This document shows, in pieces, positions 47,390-57,134 of a stretch of 64,000 nt of DNA. The notes beneath the pieces were generated by a model. The model was given only the letters and a program-made list of their open reading frames with translations. It was not told the DNA's origin and ran no database searches. The stretch's first letter is position 1. Every line of letters starts with the position of its first letter. The translations under genes were made by a program, and so were the position numbers. The DNA comes from Candidatus Electrothrix aarhusensis (GTDB lineage Bacteria > Desulfobacterota > Desulfobulbia > Desulfobulbales > Desulfobulbaceae). The stretch lies in contig MTKO01000092.1 of NCBI GenBank assembly GCA_004028505.1, positions 1 to 64,000 of the forward strand. The letters are read 5' to 3'.

Positions 47390-48909
47390 ATGATTTTTCT
47401 TGCCAACTTGTTGATGCAATTTTGTCAACCTGGTCAATTATTCCTGCCTGGAAGCTCGTCTGCCTCTATCAGATAACAAAATATTTTTCCTGTTGATCAT
47501 GCTTTTTTTCTTACTGCGAAAAAAGAAAACGTTGTTTTTTTAAAACAAGCAGGGTATAAAAAATTGTATAAAGAATCGAGAGGCGGGCAGGAAGTTGAAC
47601 TTTTTCATCTTGTAAAACGAAGGCAGCTGAGATTGGAGGAGATATCATCATGAGAAGGAGGATATTGAGTTTCAGCTGCCTTCCCTTTATAATGAACTTC
47701 ACAATACGGATTCTGTCAATCGTATTTTTTTGTGGTTACCTGAATTTGGATCATTTCTAGTGATCAGTTGCTCTCTTCCCCCGTTTTTTCATCTCTCAGT
47801 GTTTCAAACCTTGTTCCCCCGTTCTAGGTGTAAATCTTTCCCACCTTGTTCAGCTCATTTTTCTGTTTATAAGGCAACAGGGTTCTTTTACCATTCTGCG
47901 GTGCTCAAGGAATGCAACAGCGATGTCACCTTTGGTCACCGGAAGCATTATTCTGTAGGTCAAAAGAATACGGCCCAGTATCAATTCAACAGGTCGGATA
48001 CTTGCTCCCGTATCCCTGATGAAGCCATATTCAGCAGTAACACACTGATTTTTCGATAAGATAATAGCTAGATATTGAATTGAGAGCAAAAGGCATACGC
48101 TTGCCCTAGGCAAGGGGTGAATTGCTACATATTATATTTTAAGAAAGATTTTTCAACCATTTGTTTTTGGTATACTATAATTTTATTATCTTGAGAAAAT
48201 GGTATCCTCTCCAAAATTCAGAGTGATGTTTGTTATGCATTTTAATATATTTTTTTAATGTTTAATTACAAAAAATTACGATGTAGTGGAAAGTCGTCGA
48301 ACATGTTTTATCCTAGCTTTTTGAGAGGATACAAAAAATGCAAAACTGAAAATAGTAATACATTAGGAGTTACGCTGTTGGCAGAAATCAGTTACTATAG
48401 CAGTATGAACAAAGCTAAAGTAACCAAATACGATTACAGAGATTTTTTAACCGGTACGCTCTGTGCTGTATAGACGCCGGTGGTCTTTATAGCGACATGA
48501 TACTTAAACTACTTTAAATATCAAAAAGATCACGAACAGCGTACGTTGTTCCGAATAAGTTTTTGGGGGATGAGCTCCTTGTCCCTTTATGGGGTAACTC
48601 ATTTGGCCCATCAGGGGATGGTTTTTTATATGGTTGATTCTGTCAATTCTTATGCGATTGAGAGCCCACTCTATATATCATATAGATACTTAAATGAAAA
48701 AAGTATCCTATGTTTTAGGATCGTGATGGAATATTTAAGTTTTCAGAAAATATAAAAGCTCCGGGACTGAGGTATGGTATGGAGGTAGCATTCGGCTCTT
48801 ATAAGTTGGCAATATTCAATTGCAACGAAAGGTGCTGAAATCCAATCAGCAGCGAATATTGTACAATTTTAACTCATCAGTATTGTATTAAATTTCAGGA
48901 TGTTTATAG
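47390..48909. other. AT-rich 1.5-kb stretch without a convincing gene
   Basis: No reading frame here has recognisable protein character or a good ribosome site, except perhaps a 36-residue hydrophobic ORF at 47650-47760 (MRRRILSFSCLPFIMNFTIR, with GGAGGAG upstream). ORFs at 48258-48473 and 48546-48755 look random. The segment is the left edge of the AT-rich region that runs to about 53.8 kb. The only structure I can support is the inverted repeat listed separately. Confidence 0.6.
47619..47683. repeat. 12-bp inverted repeat with 41-base loop
   Basis: GAAGGCAGCTGA (47619-47630) faces TCAGCTGCCTTC (47672-47683) perfectly. Weaker outer arms GAAGTT (47591-47596) and AACTTC (47695-47700) extend it. 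The loop carries a GGAGGAG site and an ATG, so the hairpin could sequester a start codon, or it may be a mobile-element remnant. Confidence 0.6.
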
Positions 48910-50747
48910 ATGAATTTCAATGTAAAAACATTAGCTTACCTTAAGCAGACAAAGATTTTTTCTTTGTGTTCAAATACTGATCTTGCCCGCATCGCCCCAT
49001 TTATCAGTGAAGTTTCAGTCAATAAGGGAGAAGCATTATTCAAGACAGGTGACCAAGCTGAAAACTTGTTTCTACTGATGGAGGGGCAAGTTGAAATTCA
49101 ATCAGGAAGGAGAGTGTTAAACCTGATTGAATCAGGGACACTAGGAGAGGAGAGTGTAAATAAGAAGGGAAAGTATTTAACAACTGCAGTTGCATTGAAG
49201 GATTCAAATTTTCTCAGCATACCTCAAAAGCAAATATTGAATCTGCTGAAAAAACATCCTGACATGAAGGATAAATTATACTCTTCCCTTGTAAACCACC
49301 ATGCCTTTATAAAAATTGAGGATACTTCAACAAAAGAAATTCGGCAAGAAGAGGCTGAAAATTTCACCGTACTTGGCTGGTTTTTTGCTATTATTTTTCC
49401 TGCAATTATCTACTATTATGGAGATATACTCTCTTTTGATTGGAAAACTAAAATATTTCTAACAGTAGCAAGTGCAACTGTTATTATGTGGGTATTCAGA
49501 CTGGTAGATGAGTTTATTCCAAGTATAATGGCAGTCATAGTAATACTGGTGCTAGATATAGCACCGCCGGAAGTCGTACTATCGGGATTTACCTCGGGAA
49601 GTTTTTTTATGGCCCTGAGTATTTTCGGACTCAGTGCTATCCTCACGACAAGTGGGTTAACCTATAGAATAGTTATTAACTTGTTTAGGTTTCTTCCATT
49701 ATCTCAATTCTGGCATTCACTGGCAATATTTATAACCGGTATATTTCTTACCCCCCTCTTCCCATCAGCAAATGGAAGAATAGGGATTGCAACTCCAATT
49801 TTATTAGATATGGTTGAATCCCTGGGCTATAAAAAAGAGGGGAAAGCCGCAACAAGGCTTGCAATTGCTACATTTTCCGGTTTCACAATGTTTTCCAGTA
49901 TATTCCTGAGCAGCAAGTCCATGCATTTTATAGTCTTTGGCATACTGCTATACAGGTAAGGGAGCGTTTTGACTGGGGGTACTGGTTTTACGCAGCAATG
50001 GTTGCTGGTTTAGTTTTAATGGTATTTTATTTTTTACTTACACAGATAATGTTTCAAAACAGTGATAAACCCAGACTTTCGAAAGACATTATAAAGGCAC
50101 AGTATGACGTACTGGGGCCACTCTGTGCCCAGGAGTGGGCAGCTATTGGTGGAATTGCTCTTTTTGCTCTGGGGATTGCAACATCATCAATACACAAAAT
50201 TCAACTTCCCTGGATTGGCTTTGCTGTTCTCTATATCATCCTTGTACTGGGCTTTCTGTCAAAAGAAGATTTTAAAACCCATGTAGACTGGACTTTTCTC
50301 ATTTACCTTGGTGCGTTAATCGGGCTGATTAAAACGATGTCATACCTTGGACTTGACATCTCACTTGGGCAGAAATTTTTGTGGTTAGGGACATATATGA
50401 AGAATAATTTTTATCTTTTTGTTCCGATGCTCTCATTGAGCACTATGCTTCTCAGGCTATTTATTCCCAATACCGCAACAGTTGCAATTCTGGCTTCAGT
50501 TCTTTTCCCGATATCACTTTTAAACGGAATTAACCCTTGGGTAATAGGATTTATAATTCTTATTATGAGTGATTCTTGGATTATGCCTTACCAGTGTTCG
50601 TATTACCTTCTCTTTGACGAACTTACATCACCCAAAAAGCTTTTCAGCAAACCAATGATTTTGAAATTTAATTTCATTTCAATAGTATTCAGAATAGCAG
50701 CAGTGTACGCATCAATACCATTTTGGAAATCGGTTGGGATTTTATGA
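48910..50747 (+). CDS. Cyclic-nucleotide-binding domain fused to an SLC13-type transporter (one -1 frameshift)
   Basis: About 612 residues once corrected. Residues 1-130 form a cNMP-binding fold (VSVNKGEALFKTGDQAENLFLLMEGQVEIQSG), though the phosphate cassette is weak. A membrane transporter follows with DASS/ArsB-like marks: DEFIPSIMAVIVILVLDIAPPEVVLSGFTSGSFFMALSIFGL, then LFPSANGRIGIATPILLDMVESLG, with IPNTATVAILASVLFP in the second half. The frame breaks near 49950, where restoring one C gives GILPIQVRERFDWGYWFY. AT-rich, probably acquired. Confidence 0.8.
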
Positions 50748-51756
50748 AAAAAAAATAATCGCTTTATTAACAGCCTGTTTCGTTACGATACTTATCATAT
50801 TCCTTGTTATAACAAACCTGAGTAAACCTAGGATTTTTGTTTTACACAGCTATAGTCTTAATTTTTCGTGGGTAAAAGATATAAATGTCGGGATTGAAAG
50901 GATCTTGAAGCATAAGCCCTATTCCATACGTTGGCACTATATGGATACCAAAAGAAATCCATCAATAGAGTATAAAGAAAAAGCCGGAAAAATTGCAGTA
51001 AATGCGATCAAGCAGTGGAATCCCAATATTATTATTGCAGTCGATGATAATGCCCAGAAATTTGTCGCTGCTCATTTTAAAAACAAAAAATCAATAAGTA
51101 TAGTTTTCACAGGGGTTAACGCATCGATTAAGGCATATGGTTATGAGACAGCAAAAAATGTAACTGGAGTTCTTGAAAGAATTCCTTTTGAAGAATTCAG
51201 AGAAATTTTCGTTCAAATTTTACCTAAAAACAAAAGGCGCATTGTTCATATTTCTGATGCATCAGTTACATCCAAATTAATACATGACGAATTAACCAGT
51301 GTTAAGTGGAGCCCGCTCAACCTTGTTGAGTCATTCCAGTGTGAAACCTTCGAGGATTGGAAGGAGGTAATTAGAAAATCACATAAGCTTGGAGATATCC
51401 TTCTTGTTACCCATTACCACACGCTTCTGGATAAAAATGGTAAAACGGTGAATCCACAAGATGTCCTCAAATGGACCACTCCAAGGTTGAAAATACCCGC
51501 TATAGGATGTTGGGGATTTTTTGTTGAAGATGGCGGAATGATGTCAATAGCTGTTTCTCCGTATGAACAGGGTGAGGAAGCGGCTAAAATGACCGTTAGA
51601 ATTATTGAAGAAAATATATCTCCTGATAAAATAGGTATCAAAATAAATAATTTATATGTTGTTTATGTGCGCGGGAGCAGTATTAAGGAAAGAGGTATAA
51701 AATTACCTAAGATGTTGAGAGCATTTGCAAAAGCAACGAATACTTATTATGAATAA
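50744..51756 (+). CDS. ABC-type substrate-binding-like protein (PF04392-type)
   Basis: About 338 residues. An N-terminal membrane anchor or signal (IIALLTACFVTILIIFLVIT) is followed by a two-lobed fold of the ABC_sub_bind family (RIFVLHSYSLNFSWVKDINVGIE, NPNIIIAVDDNAQKFVAAHF, SIVFTGVNAS, IPAIGCWGFFVEDGGMMSIAV). No ABC permease or ATPase is adjacent. The natural start is ATG 50744, but it is followed by nine A and a stop; with ten A the frame runs on. A TTG at 50734 is the only start that works on the sequence as given. It may be a ligand sensor for the adjacent transporter. Confidence 0.72.
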
Positions 51757-51761
51757 GATGG

Positions 51762-51787
51762 GGTAAGAAAATGGCCATTTTCTTGCC
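51762..51787. repeat. 26-bp inverted repeat after the binding-protein gene
   Basis: GGTAAGAAAATGG faces CCATTTTCTTGCC with one G-U in RNA. It lies just after the stop codon and may act as a terminator or stabiliser, though no T run follows. Confidence 0.6.
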
Positions 51788-51939
51788 GAAGCATTTTTTT
51801 CTACAGCGGTACATGCTATCAGTGTGAGGATTTCAGGGGATGCAAGAGGGCAGGGCAGGACTGTGAAAAGGCCGGTTACGCCTTGTAAATAAGCATCTTC
51901 TCTCTACACTGAGAAATCTGTTTGGGATGTTGTTGTTCT

Positions 51940-51975
51940 ACCGGGTACGTGCGTTGTGCGTGACCCGGTTTTTCT
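51940..51975 (+). terminator. Intrinsic terminator in the gap before the DUF262 gene
   Basis: ACCGGGTACG faces CGTGACCCGGT with one bulge, followed by TTTTTCTTTT. The 350-base gap 51757-52106 otherwise shows no gene. A short untranslated transcript ending here is possible but unsupported. Confidence 0.65.
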
Positions 51976-52106
51976 TTTCCGTTTCCTGACGACCTAGCCA
52001 GCCTATTACCCATATTTTTTTGTTTACTTTTCCAGAATAACCATTCATATATGCCTTCTTTGTAAGAGGGGATCAAGATTGACATATTAATAGTAGAGGG
52101 TAACTA

Positions 52107-53336
52107 ATGAGCGGCTTTAAACCACTTGTTGTTGGTACAACGAATACTGAAACTGTAGATGTTGAAGGACTTCTTAAAAGGTTCGATAGGAATGAATATA
52201 ACATTCCTGATTATCAGCGTGATTCAGAGCAGTGGGATGAAATAAAAAAGTCTCTCTTTATTGAATCTATTATAAATAATTTTACAGTTCCTCCTATAAT
52301 TGTGTGTCCTGATTATACTGACGGTGATGAAAAGTTTGAATTGGTCGATGGTCAACAAAGGTTAACAACGTTACTTGATTTCAGGCACGACAAATTTCGT
52401 CTATGTAATGAGGACTTGCTGGAATATGCAGATAATGTGAGAGAATTAGTGCAAAACAAGAAGTTTAGTGAGCTGGATGCTGAAATTACAGACAAAATAC
52501 TTAATTACAAGATAAATATAGTAAAGTTGCCTCATTCTTTATTCGAAAATCTTGATTTGAAGTTAGAAATTTTTCGGCGAATAAATGAGACTGGTGTCCC
52601 GCTAAGTGCGCAAGATTTACGTTTAGCAACTTTTTCCGACTCCGCAAGGGTTACTTTTTTGAGGCTTTCTGGAATCTATGATCCTGAAAAGAAAGGTCCG
52701 ACTCGCATGATAAATAGTGCGAAAGAGAAACGGGGTATAGATTATCCATGGAGTGCAGACTTCAGAACAAGTTGGTATTCCTGGTGGAGAGAATCAGTAT
52801 ATGCTACGGGGCAGAATCCTTCAGAAATGTTTTTATTTTTTATAATTGCAAAAAATATAGATGCTATTCAGCATATCATTGGTTCGGAGCAATCGGTAAA
52901 AGAATTAAAATTAAAATATAACAAAAAGATTGATTCAGTACTGAATATTTATTGCGCTAGATTACAAGCTGAGGATAGAGATCAAATAAAGGTTAAAACT
53001 CTTCCTTCATTAGAAAGTTTTAAATCTTGGTTTGATCAATTTCAGAGATGGTTCCACTTGATTAAAACTAACAAAGTTACAATGATAAAAGCAAAGTCAA
53101 GAATTAAGGTTGCTTTGTTTATTGCAGCTGCCTCTGATGTTTGGGAATCCCCGGATGATGTTACTGATTTACAGTGGGATAATATCGAGATTCTTCTTCT
53201 TCAAGGTCAATCAAAAATCAAGTCCCATTTTAATGATTTTGTTTTAGCTACACCGAGAGGAAAATGGCCTGCGCAGGCAAAGCAGGCTACTGATATTAAA
53301 GAATTATGCAAAATGATAAAAGAGGATAAATTTTAA
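52107..53336 (+). CDS. DUF262 (ParB-like/GmrS-type) protein
   Basis: 409 residues. The N-terminal DUF262 domain shows YNIPDYQRDSEQWDEIKKSLFIESIINNF, then FELVDGQQRLTTLLDF, whose DGQQR motif is the nucleotide-binding/hydrolysis signature. A long helical region follows (LKLEIFRRINETGVPLSAQDLRLA). DUF262 proteins include the NTPase half of GmrSD, a type IV restriction system that attacks modified phage DNA. The partner HNH gene follows 19 bases later. AT-rich relative to the core genome. Confidence 0.85.
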   Translation: MSGFKPLVVGTTNTETVDVEGLLKRFDRNEYNIPDYQRDSEQWDEIKKSLFIESIINNFTVPPIIVCPDYTDGDEKFELVDGQQRLTTLLDFRHDKFRLCNEDLLEYADNVRELVQNKKFSELDAEITDKILNYKINIVKLPHSLFENLDLKLEIFRRINETGVPLSAQDLRLATFSDSARVTFLRLSGIYDPEKKGPTRMINSAKEKRGIDYPWSADFRTSWYSWWRESVYATGQNPSEMFLFFIIAKNIDAIQHIIGSEQSVKELKLKYNKKIDSVLNIYCARLQAEDRDQIKVKTLPSLESFKSWFDQFQRWFHLIKTNKVTMIKAKSRIKVALFIAAASDVWESPDDVTDLQWDNIEILLLQGQSKIKSHFNDFVLATPRGKWPAQAKQATDIKELCKMIKEDKF

Positions 53337-53355
53337 TTCAAACTGACTGAATATT

Positions 53356-53739
53356 ATGTCTTGTGATCCTACAACTCGAATATTTCCGGATGTATGGAAA
53401 AGTACTTTTTTTCGTCGAGCCCTCTCAGAGACAGGTAAGGATTATTACGAATGTCCGATATGTAAAAAACGTTTTGACTATACTCAGCTAGGTTGTTTGT
53501 GTGGTGATCACATCTGGCCATATTCGTTAATGGGTGAGACCTCTAAAAAAAATTACCAGTTGCTATGCGGAGCATGTAATGTAAGAAAAAAAGATTTTGT
53601 TAATAATGAGGTGAGAGAAGTTTTAGGTGATGGCAGCTTCCGTAAAATGGTTTTTAACCACATAACAGAACATATTGACAAGGTTAATATTCCTCATGGC
53701 ATGAGGCTAGAAGATTACGTCTCATTAAGATCTATCTGA
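53356..53739 (+). CDS. Small HNH endonuclease
   Basis: 127 residues. YYECPICKKRFDYTQLGCLCGDHIWPYSLMGE followed by NYQLLCGACNVRKKD gives the ββα-metal HNH fold: the DHI catalytic His, a downstream Asn and two CxxC zinc pairs. It is directly downstream of the DUF262 gene. In GmrSD the DUF262 NTPase and HNH-type (DUF1524) nuclease are usually fused or paired, so this looks like a split two-gene restriction module. Confidence 0.85.
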   Translation: MSCDPTTRIFPDVWKSTFFRRALSETGKDYYECPICKKRFDYTQLGCLCGDHIWPYSLMGETSKKNYQLLCGACNVRKKDFVNNEVREVLGDGSFRKMVFNHITEHIDKVNIPHGMRLEDYVSLRSI

Positions 53740-53766
53740 GTCTATTTTTTGCCATTGAAACAAGAC

Positions 53767-53854
53767 ACCTCTGTATCGGATGCAGCTACGAAAGCCAAAA
53801 ATGGCTGCGGTCGCTACCGCAAAATACGGCGAATAAGACAGTCTGAACGATCAG
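53767..53854 (+). pseudogene. Decayed duplicate of the radA 5' end
   Basis: These 88 bases align with 54485-54570, the zinc-finger start of radA, at about 70% identity with small gaps. Translated, CIGCSYESQKWLRSL parallels CTACGHESRKWLGRC of RadA. The identical block GACAGTCTGAACGA marks the right end. A stop follows, and the second CxxC is lost. The fragment lies on the far side of a broken HEPN gene from intact radA. Confidence 0.75.
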
Positions 53855-53899
53855 GCAACATATAGACATCATGACAAAAAAGATTACAGAGGTCACGCC

Positions 53900-54365
53900 A
53901 TGACCGACTCAACACCACGATGGTATTACCGCTTTGATAATTATCAACGTGCCTTTAACCTGTTGCGCGAAGCTATTGAACAAGAAAACCCGTTAACGCA
54001 ACTAGAAAAGGAAGGCGTGATTCAGCGTTTTGAATACAAGCTATGGAGCTTGCCTGGAAGACGCTGAAGGACTATCTGGAAAGTGAAGGGGTAGTGTTTG
54101 ATCAGATTACGCCCCGCGCAGTAATTCGTCGTGCATTCGAGGCGGGTATCATTAAACAGGGTGAAATTTGGCAAAACGCTTTGGATGCTCGCAATCGTAT
54201 GTCGAGAACCTGTAATTTTACCATCTTTGATCAAGTAATTGCTGATATCCAAATGGTTACTTATTCCCCTTTGAAGAGCTGCACGATTTTTTGCTGGCTC
54301 AGCGCGTCGAAGTATACTCAGCACCGAAAGAATTTGAACTTTCCGGGCTTGGTGCCCATCGTTAA
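53900..54365 (+). pseudogene. HI0074-type HEPN toxin gene, doubly frameshifted, catalytic His changed
   Basis: Three frames together give one HEPN protein. WYYRFDNYQRAFNLLREAI continues to RFEY, then MELAWKTLKDYLESEGVVFD to ALDARNRMSRTCN, then NGYLFPFEELHDFLLAQRVEVYSA to the stop at 54365. Both shifts are -1, near 54035 and 54250; the second is fixed by lengthening an A run. The R-x4-H motif reads RNRMSR, so the His is Arg and RNase activity is doubtful. No MNT partner is present. It resembles the HEPN gene at 18518. Confidence 0.75.
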
Positions 54366-54459
54366 AACAGCGTCCCGAAGGGACTGTCGAAAATAGCCCG
54401 GTCTTTCAAGGCCGGGGCTGGCTTACCGTAACCGTTGTATCCCAACATAATCATCACCC

Positions 54460-55818
54460 ATGCCTCCAAAAGAACAAAAAATATACATCTGTACCGCCTG
54501 CGGCCATGAAAGTCGGAAATGGCTAGGCCGTTGTCCAAAATGCGGTGAATGGGACAGTCTGAACGAGCAGAAAAAGCTGAAGATTCGTACCGGTCGATCA
54601 ACAACGGAAGTCTTCCCCCTGACCGGGGATGGCGGAGAAGAACCGGTTCGGCTGGTGACCGGCATCAGCGAGCTGGACCGCACTCTGGGCGGCGGTATCG
54701 TGCCCGGTTCAATGGTGCTGATCGGCGGAGACCCCGGTATCGGGAAATCAACTCTGATCCTTCAATTGCTGGCAGCCTTGGCAGGTCAGCAACACAAGGT
54801 ACTTTATGCCAGCGGCGAGGAATCAGTGGGCCAGATTCGAATGCGGGCGGAACGGCTGAACGTGCGCAGTGATCATATTCTTCTTGCTGCGGAAAACTCA
54901 GTTCAGGCCATTATCGGGCTTGCTGCTGAAGTGCGCCCTGCCTTTCTGGCGGTGGATTCCATCCAGACCATGTTTAGCGAAGAAGTCAGCTCTGCCCCTG
55001 GTTCCGTGACCCAGGTGCGGGAGTCTGCCTCCTTGTTCGTTAATCTGGCCAAACGCACGGACCTGCCCATTATCCTGATCGGCCATGTGACCAAGGACGG
55101 CTCAATTGCCGGCCCCCGAGTCCTAGAGCACATGGTGGATACGGTGCTTTATTTTGAGGGCGATAGTGGCCAGGTCTTCCGGGTTCTGCGCACGGTGAAA
55201 AATCGCTTTGGTTCTACCAACGAGATCGGTGTCTTTGAGATGAAGGAGAGCGGGCTTGCTGAGGTGGATAACCCCTCGGCCCTGTTTCTTGCTGAACGCC
55301 CGGTTAATGTTCCAGGTTCCGTGGTCATGCCCAGCATAGAGGGTACCCGGCCCATTTTAGTGGAGGTCCAGGCCCTGGTCAGTCCGTCCAGCCCAGGATC
55401 GGCCCGACGTACCGCTATCGGAGCAGACCCCCAGCGTTTAGCCCTGCTGACCGCCGTTTTGGAAAAGAAAATCGGGGTTACCCTGTTTGATCATGATATC
55501 TTCCTTAATATTGCAGGCGGCATCCGTATTGATGAACCAGCCTTGGATTTGGGCGTGATTGTGGCTCTTCTCTCCAGTCTGTATGAGAAAGTGGTTGATC
55601 CCACCACCGTAGTTTGCGGCGAAGTTGGTCTGGCCGGGGAGATCCGGGCGGTGGGGCAGATGGAGCAGCGTCTGCGCGAGGCCCAGCGGTTAGGCTTTAA
55701 GACCTTTCTCATGCCGGAATCCAGCAGTCGGCAGCTAGAGGCCGGAGCAGCCAAAGGGATTCAGATTCAACCGGTTCGTTCCGTGCATGAGGTGGTGGAA
55801 CGATTGTTTGTGGGATGA
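54460..55818 (+). CDS. radA: DNA repair protein RadA/Sms
   Basis: 452 residues. Zinc finger CTACGHESRKWLGRCPKC at 11-28, Walker A LIGGDPGIGKSTL near 90, the RadA-specific KNRFG motif in VKNRFGSTNEIG, and a C-terminal Lon-like domain (VCGEVGLAGEIRAVGQMEQRLREA). RadA is a hexameric helicase that extends strand exchange during recombination. It is intact here despite the decayed copy of its start upstream. AT-rich neighbours on both sides are foreign. Confidence 0.96.
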   Translation: MPPKEQKIYICTACGHESRKWLGRCPKCGEWDSLNEQKKLKIRTGRSTTEVFPLTGDGGEEPVRLVTGISELDRTLGGGIVPGSMVLIGGDPGIGKSTLILQLLAALAGQQHKVLYASGEESVGQIRMRAERLNVRSDHILLAAENSVQAIIGLAAEVRPAFLAVDSIQTMFSEEVSSAPGSVTQVRESASLFVNLAKRTDLPIILIGHVTKDGSIAGPRVLEHMVDTVLYFEGDSGQVFRVLRTVKNRFGSTNEIGVFEMKESGLAEVDNPSALFLAERPVNVPGSVVMPSIEGTRPILVEVQALVSPSSPGSARRTAIGADPQRLALLTAVLEKKIGVTLFDHDIFLNIAGGIRIDEPALDLGVIVALLSSLYEKVVDPTTVVCGEVGLAGEIRAVGQMEQRLREAQRLGFKTFLMPESSSRQLEAGAAKGIQIQPVRSVHEVVERLFVG

Positions 55819-56032
55819 TTGATTCAGAAGGTTTTTTCGCATCTACTCTTTGATTTGAGCGTCTTTATTGTCTGCTAATAAGAGAGGTCGAGCAATTTTT
55901 TTAAAGTGAAATATTTGCGAAATATATGGGGTGGAAATATATCAGGCCGGAATCACAGTCCAAACACACGGGCTGATGGGGGCGGGAATCAGCGTTTGAC
56001 AATATATCATAATCTATGTTAATCATCATCTT

Positions 56033-56662
56033 ATGAAGAAAAGATTAGTTAAGATTGGACAGGCAGCCAACATTTTAGGAACAACCCCAGGGACTCTCAG
56101 GAAATGGGAGTCAACCGGCGAGCTATTGCCAGCCAGAAAAACCGCAGGCGGGACAAGGTACTATGATTATGCCGAACTGGTAGGGCTTGAATCAAAGTCA
56201 ATGCCTACAGTAGGCTATGTCCGCGTATCCTCTCACGATCAAAAAGATGATCTTGAGAGACAGCATACTATGATTGAAGGGTACTGTGCTGCAAAAGGTT
56301 GGAGAACTGAAATCATAAAAGACCTTGGTTCTGGTATGAACTACAAGAAAAAAGGTCTCAACAAGTTGCTTCAAATGATCCTGAAACGACAAATGAAAAG
56401 GCTCGTTTTAACGCATAAAGATAGGCTACTTAGATTTGGTTCTGAATTAGTGTTTGCTCTTTGTGAACAGCAAGGCATCGAAATTGTTTTGATACACAAG
56501 GGTGAGCAGCCAACTTTTGAAGAAGAGCTTGCACAAGATGTGCTTGAGATAATTACTGTTTTTTCAGCTAGGCTCTACGGAAGCCATAGCCCTAAAAATA
56601 AAAAGCTCATCAAGGATCTTGAAAATGCTGCTCGTTCACAAAATACAACTCAAGCCGAATAA
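56033..56662 (+). CDS. tnpA: IS607 serine recombinase (TnpA)
   Basis: 209 residues. A MerR-like helix-turn-helix is at the start (VKIGQAANILGTTPGTLRKWESTGELLPARKT). The serine-recombinase domain follows with the catalytic Ser in VGYVRVSSHDQKDDLERQ, then VLTHKDRLLRFGSELV and a helical end. This order, HTH first, is specific to IS607-type enzymes. The gene looks intact. Its end overlaps the tnpB start. Confidence 0.93.
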   Translation: MKKRLVKIGQAANILGTTPGTLRKWESTGELLPARKTAGGTRYYDYAELVGLESKSMPTVGYVRVSSHDQKDDLERQHTMIEGYCAAKGWRTEIIKDLGSGMNYKKKGLNKLLQMILKRQMKRLVLTHKDRLLRFGSELVFALCEQQGIEIVLIHKGEQPTFEEELAQDVLEIITVFSARLYGSHSPKNKKLIKDLENAARSQNTTQAE

Positions 56663-57059
56663 AAAGCAGGAAGAATTCTTTCTGAAGTCTGCCGGTGTAG
56701 CAAGGTTTGCTTTCAACTGGGCTTTAGCTGAATGGAAGAAGCAATATGAAGCCGGTGAAAAGCCGAACGAGGCAAAACTACGTAAACAACTGAACAGCAT
56801 CAAGGCAGTTGAAAGGATCTGCTAACAGAAAAGAGTCAACTCAGAAAGTGGCAAAGTTGCATTATAAAATTAGATGCTTGCGTAAAGATTTGATTCAATA
56901 GAGATATTCATGCTGCACAAAATATATTAAGCCAAGCGTATATCGAGATTGCTGCTTAAAGTAAAAATTTAGGTCAAGCTCTGACCGAAGTAACGCCTTT
57001 GGAGTTGGAAGCTCTGGCTTGCGACAGCAAGTGAAACTATCAACGTTGAATGAGGAATA
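56619..57059 (+). pseudogene. tnpB: TnpB remnant (IS607-associated RNA-guided nuclease), mostly deleted
   Basis: The N-terminus is intact (LVHKIQLKPNKKQEEFFLKSAGVARFAFNWALAEW) and stops at 56825. Beyond it, other frames show KVAKLHYKIRCLRKDLIQ, then DIHAAQNILS, which is the end of the RuvC domain (normally RDxNAAxNI), and a final VKLSTLNEE. About 250 middle residues are gone, including RuvC-I and the zinc finger. It cannot be an active nuclease. The 3' end, where the guide RNA would be encoded, remains and is partly recognisable. Confidence 0.82.
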
Positions 57060-57134
57060 GATAATCTGATATTTTGTTGATCATGTCAGGTTTCCAAGAG
57101 CGGCTGATGAAGTATTCATTGAGAGGGAAATGAT

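Larger units (their letters stand above)
55900..57060. mobile_element. Decayed IS607-family element
   Basis: The element consists of a serine recombinase gene (56033-56662) and a deleted tnpB. The ends are not sharply defined by eye. The left end lies in the 214-base gap after radA, which also holds a TTGACA at about 55997; the right end lies shortly after 57059. IS607 elements lack inverted repeats, so their ends need alignment to locate. Confidence 0.7.

Noticed and set aside
47730..48755. Three small ORFs in the AT-rich gap
   Set aside because: No recognisable motif, no good ribosome site, and composition is that of non-coding AT-rich DNA.
51876..52085. 69-residue ORF on the minus strand
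   Set aside because: It reads through a clear terminator hairpin and shows no family features.
56619..57059. Active TnpB RNA-guided nuclease
   Set aside because: The central nuclease region is deleted and the remaining parts lie in different frames.
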